From assembly GCA_050297855.1 (NCBI GenBank), contig JBNKTC010000015.1, positions 1 through 54,958 on the forward strand: DNA of 54,958 nt. Reading direction: 5' to 3'. Source of the stretch: SZUA-545 sp050297855. GTDB lineage: Bacteria > Campylobacterota > Campylobacteria > Campylobacterales > SZUA-545. This document shows positions 34,717 through 42,849 of this stretch, one piece after another. Numbering within the stretch: the first letter of the stretch is position 1; every line of letters starts with the position of its first letter. The notes beneath the pieces were generated by a model. The model did no database searches and was not told the origin of the DNA. It saw only the letters and a list, made by a program, of their open reading frames with translations. The position numbers and the translations under genes are program-made.

Positions 34717-35333
34717 GCGACCAACAATATTTCTGGAATGAAAAGTTCGGTGGGGAAGAGCACCTCTACGGGACTGAACCCAATGCATTTATCAAAGAGC
34801 AGAGCACTCTTATCCGACCGGAAGGCAAGGTACTCTGCCTGGGTGAAGGGGAGGGACGGAATGCTTTGTTCCTTGCCCAGGCGGGACATGACATCGTCGC
34901 CATCGATGCATCGGATATCGGCCTGGCAAAGGCGCACCGCCTGACCCAGGCGCACGGTCACACGATCGATACGGTCCATATGGACCTGGCGGAGTGGAAA
35001 CCGGAGGACGAAAGCTTTGATGCGATCGCCACCTCATACCTCCACCTTCCCCAGCCGCTGCGGCGGGAGGTCTTTCATAAATCGGTCACGGCATTAAAAC
35101 ACGGCGGCCTCTTTATCGGGGAGTTTTTCTCCACCGAACAGCTCGCGTATCAAAGCGGCGGCCCCAAAGCCCTGGAGCTTCTTTACAGTATCGAAGATAT
35201 GCAGGCCAATCTTGCCGACCTGCCGATCGAGACCGTAGTCCTTGAGAAAGTGATCACGCACCTGGATGAAGGACGCGGTCACCGGGGTGAAGCCAGCGTT
35301 ATCCGTATAGTTTTTAAAAAAAAATTAAAATAG
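34713..35333 (+). CDS. Class I SAM-dependent methyltransferase, TehB-like
   Basis: 206 residues from a TTG start in the overlap with the PBP1A stop. Motif I KVLCLGEGEGRNALFLAQAGH, motif post I VAIDASDIGLAKA, and a later FDAIATSYLHLP. The EGEGRNA form is typical of TehB-like and thiopurine-type small-molecule methyltransferases. Substrate unknown; its coupling to a peptidoglycan synthase gene may only be transcriptional. Confidence 0.85.
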   Translation: MSDQQYFWNEKFGGEEHLYGTEPNAFIKEQSTLIRPEGKVLCLGEGEGRNALFLAQAGHDIVAIDASDIGLAKAHRLTQAHGHTIDTVHMDLAEWKPEDESFDAIATSYLHLPQPLRREVFHKSVTALKHGGLFIGEFFSTEQLAYQSGGPKALELLYSIEDMQANLADLPIETVVLEKVITHLDEGRGHRGEASVIRIVFKKKLK

Positions 35334-35394
35334 TAAGGTTACTTTTAAAATCACTGTGATATAAAGTTCCCATAAATAAAATGAAAGGGATGCC

Positions 35395-35733
35395 ATGGTG
35401 TGGATAAAAAAACTTGCCGTTACGACCGTTTTCGGTTCGCTCTTTTTTTCCATGATGCTCTCTTTCCTGGTCTCCCTTTCAAGCAACGTCAATTACATCG
35501 ACGTCACCGCCGGTTTCTGTCCGTCTACCCATCAGCAGGTCATCGTCCTTGATCAGGACGAACAGGAACTGGCCAAAAAACACAAGATCCTGATCGAAAA
35601 AAACGTCATCGCCACAGAGCGTATCAAAGTGGTGTATGAGGCGATCGGGTTTACGGTGCTTTCCCCCGAAGTACCGCACTTTTTCGAACTGACCAACGAC
35701 ATTTTCTTCCCACCCAAAACCCCGGCAGTCTAA
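35395..35733 (+). CDS. Membrane-anchored small protein, TonB-receptor partner, copy 1
   Basis: 112 residues: a short basic start, one membrane segment (about 7-29, TTVFGSLFFSMMLSFLVSLS), then a periplasmic tail of about 80 residues. It is the same length as the product at 38176 and shares SFLVSLS, D-x-TA, CP-x-T-x-Q, DQDE, KIL-x-EKNV and a C-terminal IF-x-PPKT. The first receptor gene of the locus follows after 308 bases. AGTAAGGTTACT (35332-35343) and ATCACTGTGAT (35350-35360) are palindromes before it. No known family is recognised; the shared Cys suggests metal binding or a thiol contact. Confidence 0.7.
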   Translation: MVWIKKLAVTTVFGSLFFSMMLSFLVSLSSNVNYIDVTAGFCPSTHQQVIVLDQDEQELAKKHKILIEKNVIATERIKVVYEAIGFTVLSPEVPHFFELTNDIFFPPKTPAV

Positions 35734-35854
35734 CTGTCTCGAGGGTAACTGAACCTCCCCGGCTGATACCGACTCGTTTTAAAACCAACCCTGCGTCTCG
35801 GATAACAATACCGGTACGTATAGACGAGAAGTCCGGATAGTTCAGTAGATAAAC

Positions 35855-35874
35855 CTTCGCATACACATACCTTT
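35855..35874. repeat. Leader motif shared by both receptor modules, copy 1
   Basis: CTTCGCATACACATACCTTT recurs at 38542-38562 with a single inserted T. Both copies lie between the small-protein gene and the receptor gene. It could be a promoter, operator or RNA element. Confidence 0.55.
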
Positions 35875-35921
35875 GCACCTTCAAGGCAGCAGACTGCACG
35901 ACACGTTCATATAAAAAAACC

Positions 35922-35957
35922 ATGCCATACGTTCCCCTTTTGATCAACGTATGGCAT
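35922..35957 (-). terminator. Perfect 12-bp hairpin, minus-strand terminator
   Basis: ATGCCATACGTT (35922-35933) and AACGTATGGCAT (35946-35957) are exact reverse complements with a 12-base loop. On the minus strand the stem is followed by GGTTTTTTTAT, a good T run; on the plus strand no T run follows. It would end a transcript coming from inside the receptor gene's 5' end, antisense to it. Confidence 0.6.
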
Positions 35958-36041
35958 CCGAACAGGCAGATCGAAAAATCATACATAGGGAATATGTGTG
36001 ATTTTCAGAAATGCATGCATACAACAATTTAAAGGACATAT

Positions 36042-38000
36042 ATGACAAAAAAAGCATTAGGGCTATTCCTGCTATGCGGTTCGGTCGCAATGGCGGAAAC
36101 GGTAACCATCGAAAAGATGATCGTAGAAGAAGAGGGCGGCGTTGAGAAAGAGAAGATCCAGGTAACGAAGATGCTCGATATCGCCCAGGTACTTTCCGGT
36201 GATAGTGCGGATATTACAATGCAACGGACAAGTGGTATCGCGGCTGATCCGGTAATGAGAGGTTTTAGAAACGACAATATCAACGTACTGATCGACGGAC
36301 AGCATATCTATGGGGGCTGCCCGAACCGTATGGACCCGCCTGCGGCACACGTCAGCACAAACCAGATCGAAACGATCAAAGTGACAAAAGGGCCGTTTGA
36401 CGTTACGACCCAAGGCGGTCTGGGAGGTGAGATCAACGTAGTGACCAAAAATCCTTCCAAAGGGCTTTCCGGGGAAATCAGTGCGAAGGGTGGGAGCTTC
36501 GGTTACCAGAATTTTGGCGCAAACGTCAACGGCGGGAACGACCTGATCCAGGCAATGGCAGGGTTCCAGACGTATAAGATGGATGTTTACGAAGATGGTG
36601 ACGGGGATAAAATCTCAGACATCCAATCGGCGTATGATAAAGACGATACCCTTTTTGAGACACAAAACAGTTGGGCAAAACTTCAGCTGACACCCGACGA
36701 AAAGAGTGCAGTCCGTGTAGGGTATGCCCTTGACAAGATCGATCATCAGCTTTACGCTGGGAAAAAGATGGACGGCGTCAAAGACGATACGATACGTGTC
36801 AATGCCGAGTGGGAACAAAGAGATCTCGGAAGCTTTTCCGACAAGCTGCTTGTGAAGGCTTATCAGAATAAGGTCGAGCACGATATGGATAACTATACCT
36901 ACCGGACGGCTATGATGGAAATGGTGAACGAGACGACGGCAAGTACAAGCGGGGCAAGCATCGCTAACACAGTCGGGACATTTGAATTCGGTCTCGATAC
37001 GCAGTCTCGGACATGGACGGCTGATATTTATAGCAGTGCGGGGACCCAATCGGTCTGGATGCTGGACGCTACGATGAATAACATGGGACTTTATGCACAA
37101 GACAGAACCAGACTCGGTAAGCTGCAGCTCTCTTACGGTATCCGTTACGACAGTACAAAGATCGTGAACGATCTGCCCGCAGCCAAAACGACGAACCCGC
37201 TTTATACCGGCGAAGATGAAGAACGGTCCGACTCCCTCGTATCCGGATACCTCTCAATGGATCACAAGCTTTCCGACAGTAACCGCTACTATGTCAGTCT
37301 CGGAAGCGGCAACCGTATCGCCGATCCGAAAGAGCTGTATGTTTACAAGCCGAGCAGTACCGGTGATCACTGGTTCGGTAATCCCGATCTGAAACCGACA
37401 ACCAACACCGAACTGGATGCCGGGTATGCCTATACGGGAACAGGTGTTAAGTTTGAAATAAACGGTTTCTACAGCAGCCTGAAAAACTACATCTACGAGG
37501 AACAGGTATCCGGTACCACGACAAAATCCTATGCCAACATCGATGCAACGATCTACGGAGCCGATATCATGGCAGCCTATACACTTTCCGATATGCTGGT
37601 CTTCTCTTTTAACAGTGCGGTCCAACAGGGTAAAAAAGAGTCACGGACGGACGGTATGACAAATGACAACCTGGCCGGACTGCCCCCGATGAAAACGATT
37701 GTCAAAGCTGAGGCGTTCTTTGGGGATGGTGATGCTTCATTTGAAGCGGTCAATTATGCGACGCAGACCCATATGGACGAAGATATCGAACCGAAACAGG
37801 TTGACGGAATTACCGTGCTGAATGTTAAAGGTTCCTATACGGTAGCAAAATCGTTCATGCTAACGGCAGGAGTAGACAATATCATGGATGAAACGTATGC
37901 GCTTAGCACTTCCTATGATCGCGATCCTGTGAACGAGTCACAAAACCTGGTTAATGAGCCAGGACGTTTTGTTTATGCGGGAGTAAGCTACCGGTTCTAA
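36042..38000 (+). CDS. TonB-dependent copper receptor, OprC/NosA-like
   Basis: 652 residues: signal peptide (1-18, AMA-ETV), plug domain (about 45-150: GFRNDNINVLIDGQHIYGGCPNR region, KVTKGPFDVTTQGG) and a 22-strand-type barrel ending VSYRF. C93 and M97 form a C-x-x-x-M motif and H280/M282 an H-x-M motif; this pair, with similar spacing, makes the copper site of OprC in Pseudomonas. Predicted to import copper with TonB energy. No tonB/exbBD is in the window. It belongs to a two-module locus ending in a NosL-domain protein. Confidence 0.87.
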   Translation: MTKKALGLFLLCGSVAMAETVTIEKMIVEEEGGVEKEKIQVTKMLDIAQVLSGDSADITMQRTSGIAADPVMRGFRNDNINVLIDGQHIYGGCPNRMDPPAAHVSTNQIETIKVTKGPFDVTTQGGLGGEINVVTKNPSKGLSGEISAKGGSFGYQNFGANVNGGNDLIQAMAGFQTYKMDVYEDGDGDKISDIQSAYDKDDTLFETQNSWAKLQLTPDEKSAVRVGYALDKIDHQLYAGKKMDGVKDDTIRVNAEWEQRDLGSFSDKLLVKAYQNKVEHDMDNYTYRTAMMEMVNETTASTSGASIANTVGTFEFGLDTQSRTWTADIYSSAGTQSVWMLDATMNNMGLYAQDRTRLGKLQLSYGIRYDSTKIVNDLPAAKTTNPLYTGEDEERSDSLVSGYLSMDHKLSDSNRYYVSLGSGNRIADPKELYVYKPSSTGDHWFGNPDLKPTTNTELDAGYAYTGTGVKFEINGFYSSLKNYIYEEQVSGTTTKSYANIDATIYGADIMAAYTLSDMLVFSFNSAVQQGKKESRTDGMTNDNLAGLPPMKTIVKAEAFFGDGDASFEAVNYATQTHMDEDIEPKQVDGITVLNVKGSYTVAKSFMLTAGVDNIMDETYALSTSYDRDPVNESQNLVNEPGRFVYAGVSYRF

Positions 38001-38058
38001 AATGCAGCAAGACCCCGGAAAAATCGTAGAAATTTCGCTAGCGGGATGATGTCGATTA

Positions 38059-38071
38059 CGTAACAGTTACG
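38059..38071. promoter_or_regulatory. Palindrome before the second small-protein gene
   Basis: CGTAAC-A-GTTACG, a perfect palindrome. The region before the first small-protein gene has AGTAA-GG-TTACT (35332-35343). Both keep GTAA and TTAC half-sites, although the spacer differs by one base; a common regulator is possible but weakly supported. A further hairpin ATGATC/GATCAT follows at 38088-38106. Confidence 0.3.
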
Positions 38072-38175
38072 CTCCTCCAAGAGGGGAATGATCATAAAAA
38101 GATCATCTATAAGCGGGGTTTATCAGAAAAATAGCCATAATAAAACCATCAAGATATAGTAAAGGGGCAAAGACT

Positions 38176-38514
38176 GTGGAAAGAGTGAAAAAAATATTGG
38201 GGAGAAGTGTTTTGATAACGCTGTTTGCTTCAATGTTCTTCTCTTTCCTGGTCTCCCTTTCCCATAACATACAGCCGCTGGATATGACGGCGAACATCTG
38301 CCCGATGACACAGCAGGATGTCTTTCTCTTTGACCAGGACGAGATCGAAGTCGCCAGCGAGTATAAGATCCTGATGGAGAAAAACGTTCTCTACACCCAC
38401 CCGGTCCCCCCGCTTTACGAAGTGATCAAAGAGGAGATGGACGAACCGGAAAAACCCCACACAGACACCCTCGAAAAAGATATTTTCACCCCTCCCAAAA
38501 CACGCTTGGTCTGA
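38176..38514 (+). CDS. Membrane-anchored small protein, TonB-receptor partner, copy 2
   Basis: 112 residues from GTG 38176 (a GTG at 38185 is also possible), AAAGGGG upstream. Membrane segment about 11-30 (SVLITLFASMFFSFLVSLS), periplasmic tail sharing the single Cys motif CP-x-T-x-Q, DQDE, KILMEKNV and terminal IFTPPKT with the paralogue at 35395. It precedes the second TonB-dependent receptor by 158 bases. Two paralogous copies each in front of a different receptor argue for a shared role in receptor function or in handling the imported ligand. Confidence 0.7.
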   Translation: MERVKKILGRSVLITLFASMFFSFLVSLSHNIQPLDMTANICPMTQQDVFLFDQDEIEVASEYKILMEKNVLYTHPVPPLYEVIKEEMDEPEKPHTDTLEKDIFTPPKTRLV

Positions 38515-38541
38515 TTGCCCGAAGCGTAACGCACGATAACT

Positions 38542-38562
38542 CTTCGCATACACTATACCTTT
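38542..38562. repeat. Leader motif shared by both receptor modules, copy 2
   Basis: Same sequence as 35855-35874 apart from one extra T after CACTATAC. It lies within a possible long hairpin in which TGCCCG-AAGC (38516-38525) faces GCTT-A-CGGGCA near 38571-38581. Confidence 0.55.
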
Positions 38563-38672
38563 CGGCCATGGCTTACGGGCATCGGATACTACTCAATCAA
38601 TAAAACTATATAAACAAAACCGGGCTATACCGGACAAAAACAAAATATTTATATTTCGTGGAGCAGTAAAAA

Positions 38673-40817
38673 ATGACAATGATTAAAAAAAGTATTCTAT
38701 TAGGTTCAGTTGTGTTGGCTGGATATGCAGCCGATGCGGATGTTCAGTTTGATGATATGAGTGTTACGGCGACAAAGACGGAGCGGGCTTCCAAAGAGGT
38801 AACTCAGAGTATTACGGTTGTTGGTAAGGAGGAGCTTAACGTCCGTCAGATGAACAATATTCAAGAGGTCTTGGCCGGAACTCCCGGTATTATCGCTGAA
38901 AACGTTAATCAGGGCTATAGCGTCAATATCTATATTCGAGGTAGTGGGATTGCAAACTCCAGCTATGGTACACGGGAGATCGTAGTGCTTCGAGACGGGG
39001 TACCGTTGACCGATCCGACGGGTTACTCAAATCTTGATTATATCGATACGCAGGATATGCAGCAGTTTGAGGTAGTAAAAGGTCCGGGTTCTATTTACAG
39101 CGCGGGGACAACAGGTGGGGTAATCCAGATCATCTCAAAGTCAGTATTTGACGAGCAGGTTAATCGGGTACGTGTTGGTGCCGGAGAACACGGTATGGCC
39201 AGTGGAAACGTCAATGTCGGGCAGAAGCTGGATGAAAAAAATGCGATTCGTGTGAATCTTTCCAGCCGCCATACACAGAACAGCTGGCGTGAATACAACG
39301 ATTTTAGAACCACATCCGCATCCGTTAAATACGGCTACATGACAGATGAGATGAATCCGTTGGAAATGGAGTTGAGTTACTCGAACACGGATTATTGGAT
39401 TGCCGAAGGACTTTCAGATACAACTAGTGGATGGGGACCGTTTCAGACGGTTACCTATTCGGCCGAAGACAAATTCGAAGACTATCGTGCGAGCGGTAAA
39501 GTCGACGATACGATGATCGATAAAGCGGATACCAAAGAGGTATATAAAAAGCACCTGATGTTCAATGCTAAATATGAGCATTACGTAGGGAGTACAGTGT
39601 ATAAACCACGACTTTTCTTTGTTTCAGAAAACGGTGTCTCCCACATGTCTGGTGTTCATCATAGTCCGGGGACCTCATTTTATGGGCTTGATCTGGAGAT
39701 GAATAACGATCATGAGATGCTTGGAAACGAAGCTAAATTGGTTGCTGGTATTGCTTACCGCGGACAGACAGATAAATTGAAAAACTACGGTTGGAAAACC
39801 GATGCCCCTGTTTTGGCAGGTACATATGAAGACCTACTGGATGAGAAAGGGCTTCTGGCATCAACGGAAAAGAGTCAGGTCGACCAATATGGTCTCTATG
39901 CACAAGAGACACTGAATCTCAGTGAAAAAGTGCTTGTAGATGCCAGTGTGCGGATCGATCATATGAATGTAGATATGACTGAGGTAGCTGATGGGAATAT
40001 CTCCTGGAATGGGAGCTATGAGGCAAACAGTGATGGAACGATCTACTATAAAACGGACAAAAGTTTTGATATTATGGCGGCCAAACTGGGGTCATCGTAT
40101 GCGCTTAGCGATACGATGAACGTTTATGGAAGTCTTTCCCAGGGAAGCCAGCTTCCCTATGCAGCTCAATTGATGTTTAATAACGATCTAAAACCATCTA
40201 TCTCACGAAGTGCTGAGATCGGTCTTAAAGGACGAAGCGAAAAGGTGTTCTTCGATATGGCGGTTTTTTATAACACAGTTGATAACGAGATCGTAGATGC
40301 ATCTGACCCTACGAATAATGAAAACCATCAATATAAGAATGCAGGGAAAACGCTCAAAAAAGGGTTCGAATTTTCCGGGGACTATAAAGTAACCGATGAA
40401 ACAGCATTCGGTCTGAGTTACTCATTTAATGATTATAAGTATGTTGATTTTACAATGCTTGACAGTAACGATAACGACGTGGATGTTAGTGATAAGAAGT
40501 TCCGTTATGTACCGGATCACCAATATTCTCTCCGTGCAGCTTATAAGAATGCTAACGGGATCTATGCAAAGCTACAGTCTCACTTTTTTGGCAGCTACTA
40601 CATGGATGATGAAAATACGCAAAAATACGAAGGGTACAAATGGGTTACCAATTTGATGTTTAGCTATACCCATAAAAAAGTGCATCAGGTGACTTTGAAT
40701 GTTGAGAACCTTTTTGATAACCATTATGCCGTGCGGGCAAGTGCGGGAACAAGAGGGGTTTCTTATAGCCCAGCAGCACCACGTACAGCGATGCTCTTTT
40801 ACACTTACAACTTCTAA
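38673..40817 (+). CDS. TonB-dependent receptor, ligand unknown
   Basis: 714 residues: signal peptide (about 1-20), TonB-box region near DDMSVTATK, plug domain (QSITVVGKEELN, IYIRGSG, VVLRDGVPLTDPTG, FEVVKGPGSIYSAGTTGGVIQI) and a barrel ending FYTYNF. It lacks the C-x-x-x-M motif of the first receptor. The plug resembles siderophore or haem receptors of the FecA/CirA type, so iron-siderophore, copper-chelate or other chelates are possible. The next gene begins 10 bases downstream, so it is co-transcribed with the polyferredoxin-NosL gene. An alternative ATG start lies at 38679. Confidence 0.87.
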   Translation: MTMIKKSILLGSVVLAGYAADADVQFDDMSVTATKTERASKEVTQSITVVGKEELNVRQMNNIQEVLAGTPGIIAENVNQGYSVNIYIRGSGIANSSYGTREIVVLRDGVPLTDPTGYSNLDYIDTQDMQQFEVVKGPGSIYSAGTTGGVIQIISKSVFDEQVNRVRVGAGEHGMASGNVNVGQKLDEKNAIRVNLSSRHTQNSWREYNDFRTTSASVKYGYMTDEMNPLEMELSYSNTDYWIAEGLSDTTSGWGPFQTVTYSAEDKFEDYRASGKVDDTMIDKADTKEVYKKHLMFNAKYEHYVGSTVYKPRLFFVSENGVSHMSGVHHSPGTSFYGLDLEMNNDHEMLGNEAKLVAGIAYRGQTDKLKNYGWKTDAPVLAGTYEDLLDEKGLLASTEKSQVDQYGLYAQETLNLSEKVLVDASVRIDHMNVDMTEVADGNISWNGSYEANSDGTIYYKTDKSFDIMAAKLGSSYALSDTMNVYGSLSQGSQLPYAAQLMFNNDLKPSISRSAEIGLKGRSEKVFFDMAVFYNTVDNEIVDASDPTNNENHQYKNAGKTLKKGFEFSGDYKVTDETAFGLSYSFNDYKYVDFTMLDSNDNDVDVSDKKFRYVPDHQYSLRAAYKNANGIYAKLQSHFFGSYYMDDENTQKYEGYKWVTNLMFSYTHKKVHQVTLNVENLFDNHYAVRASAGTRGVSYSPAAPRTAMLFYTYNF

Positions 40818-40827
40818 GGAATAAACC

Positions 40828-42708
40828 ATGGTAGAAGAACAAAAAAGGGACCCGAGCGACATCTTCGGATGGCCCGTCATCGGCTTCCTCTTTAAAAACC
40901 AAAAGTTTCTGTTGGGACTTCGGATTGCGGTGTTCGCCCTGTTCGTCTACGGGGTGATTTACGGATATATGAACCAGAGTGAAGAGAATATTTTCACCCG
41001 TTACCTCTTCTGGGGGCTTTTCTGGTCCTTTTTTATGGTGGTGACACTGGGGTCGATGGGGCGGATATTCTGCGGGATATGCCCCCACGGTTTTATCGGG
41101 AAGTACCTCACAAAGTGGGGGCTTAAAAAGGAGATGCCGGGGTGGATGAAAAACCCATGGATCGGTCTGATGCTGATCTTTATCGGCTGGTGGGCGGTCT
41201 ATTACGCTTCTCCGGGTTTTTATAAAAGCCCGCTGGCGACAGCGGTCTTCTTTACGGTGCTTACGGTTCTGGCGTTTGTGATCTTCTTTGTCTACAAGGA
41301 TATGGGCTACTGCAAGTCGATCTGCCCGATCGGGTCACTGACCAAAGCGTACGGTCGGGTCTCGTTTATGTGGTTCGGATCGTATAAAGATAACTGTAGC
41401 GAATGCAAGAGCTTTGATTGTGCAAAAGCATGCAGCTATAACCTCAAGCCCTTTACCTTCGATAATAAAAAATCGATGGGGGACTGTTCGCTCTGTATGG
41501 ACTGTACGGCGGTTTGCGAAGGGCTTAGTTTCAAGGTGAAAAAACCCTCCTACTCGCTCTTTGAGAAGTTTAGCTACGACAAGATCGAGGTGTGGACCTA
41601 TATCCTGATCACCGCGGCGATCACGATGACGATGAGTTTCCACCATGCCCTGGGTCGCCTGAGTATCTCCGACGGCTTCATCTGGGTCAAAACGGCGGAA
41701 TTCTTTAAAGGGTTTATCAATTTCGGATCACTGGACGCGGTGGGGATATTCGCCTTCATCTATGCAACGGCGATCACGCTGGCCCTGGTGTACGGCGGGA
41801 TGTTTATTGCAGCCAAGGCGATGAAGGCAGAGTTTAAAAAGACCTTCTACACCCTGGGCTACGCTTTTGCCCCGATCTTTATCATCGGTGGACTGGGGCA
41901 CCTTTGGGAGTCTTTTTTCCTGCATACCTATGCCAACATCGCTAACGCTTTCATCCAGGGCTTCGGGCTGGATGTGGAGAAGGTACAAAACCTGGCGACG
42001 CGCAAGGACGGGTGGACTCATATCTTTACGCTCTTTAACTATATTGCGATTATCTGGGGTCTTCTGATCATGGCAAATCGTGTGAAGCGGTTTGATGCCG
42101 GAAAAGGGGCCAAGGTAGTCGCCTTTTTTGCCGCATCGGCACTGATCCTCTTCTACCTCTGGCTAAATATCTACAAGGCCTATGCCTTTGCCGAGTACGG
42201 TGCCAAGCAGAGCGGCCACCACGGAGGGCATGCCAGCCATGCTGCACAGGGAAAAAAGATGTTTAGAAGCATCGATCCTAAGCATGCAGTGCTGCTGCAG
42301 AGCGGTGATCATAAGGCCGATTGTCCCAACTGCGGGATGAGCCTGCCGATGTTCTATAAGACCAATCATGCCGTGACGTTTACCAACGGTGTGACACGGC
42401 AGTTCTGTTCGATCCACTGCATGGTGGATGCGATGGAGCACGGACCGATAAAGGATGAGAAGAACCTGATAGCCCGGATCCGGGTCGTTGACACGGCAAC
42501 CGATCGTTTTATCGACGCCAAACGGGCCCATTACGTGGTCGGGAGCAAAAAACCCGGTACTATGTCGATGGTGAGCAAGTATGCCTTTAAAGACGAGGCG
42601 GCAGCCCGCCGCTTTGCCGCCGAAAACGGCGGAACCGTTATGGGATACGAAGCTGCATACAAAAAGGCGTATGAAGATTTCGGCACGCCGATGAAACAAC
42701 CCCGCTAA
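40828..42708 (+). CDS. Membrane polyferredoxin fused to a NosL-like copper domain
   Basis: 626 residues. The N-terminal half is NapH/NosR-like: membrane helices with CGICPHG and CKSICPIGS motifs, then two cytoplasmic [4Fe-4S] sites (CSECKSFDCAKAC and CSLCMDCTAVC), then four to five more helices. After a His-rich linker (GHHGGHASH) comes a NosL-type domain (about 490-620): CPNCGM (C499-M504), FCSIHCM, VVDTATDRFIDA, HYVVGS, AARRFAAENGG. NosL delivers Cu(I) to nitrous oxide reductase. Joining a membrane electron carrier to a copper chaperone suggests copper reduction or loading on the periplasmic side. RBS AAGGAA; coupled to the receptor upstream. Confidence 0.85.
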   Translation: MVEEQKRDPSDIFGWPVIGFLFKNQKFLLGLRIAVFALFVYGVIYGYMNQSEENIFTRYLFWGLFWSFFMVVTLGSMGRIFCGICPHGFIGKYLTKWGLKKEMPGWMKNPWIGLMLIFIGWWAVYYASPGFYKSPLATAVFFTVLTVLAFVIFFVYKDMGYCKSICPIGSLTKAYGRVSFMWFGSYKDNCSECKSFDCAKACSYNLKPFTFDNKKSMGDCSLCMDCTAVCEGLSFKVKKPSYSLFEKFSYDKIEVWTYILITAAITMTMSFHHALGRLSISDGFIWVKTAEFFKGFINFGSLDAVGIFAFIYATAITLALVYGGMFIAAKAMKAEFKKTFYTLGYAFAPIFIIGGLGHLWESFFLHTYANIANAFIQGFGLDVEKVQNLATRKDGWTHIFTLFNYIAIIWGLLIMANRVKRFDAGKGAKVVAFFAASALILFYLWLNIYKAYAFAEYGAKQSGHHGGHASHAAQGKKMFRSIDPKHAVLLQSGDHKADCPNCGMSLPMFYKTNHAVTFTNGVTRQFCSIHCMVDAMEHGPIKDEKNLIARIRVVDTATDRFIDAKRAHYVVGSKKPGTMSMVSKYAFKDEAAARRFAAENGGTVMGYEAAYKKAYEDFGTPMKQPR

Positions 42709-42713
42709 ATTCT

Positions 42714-42732
42714 CTCCCCGGTTCCCGGGGAG
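42714..42732 (+). terminator. Strong hairpin ending the receptor locus
   Basis: CTCCCCGG-TTC-CCGGGGAG, an 8-pair GC-rich stem six bases after the stop of the NosL fusion gene. There is no following T run, but the position fits the end of the operon. 42733-42849 holds an A/T-rich promoter-like stretch. Confidence 0.55.
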
Positions 42733-42849
42733 TCCTCCAGATAAACATAAATCGCGATAATTTTTTCAGCCGGATATTTTAATAGGCAAGTAAGAGAATG
42801 TATAATAGCTTTGTGGATATATCTTTGAAAACTATTAGAAAGTCTTTTT

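Larger units (their letters stand above)
35734..36041. other. Long leader before the copper-type receptor gene
   Basis: A 308-base non-coding stretch with no plausible ORF or ribosome-preceded start. It holds a 20-base motif also found before the second receptor (35855-35874) and a perfect 12-base inverted repeat with minus-strand terminator features (35922-35957). The length and structures suggest regulation of the receptor by RNA or DNA elements. Confidence 0.6.

Noticed and set aside
35734..36041. Cobalamin-type riboswitch in the receptor leader
   Set aside because: No B12-box-like conserved sequence was found; only a generic inverted repeat and the shared 20-base motif are present.
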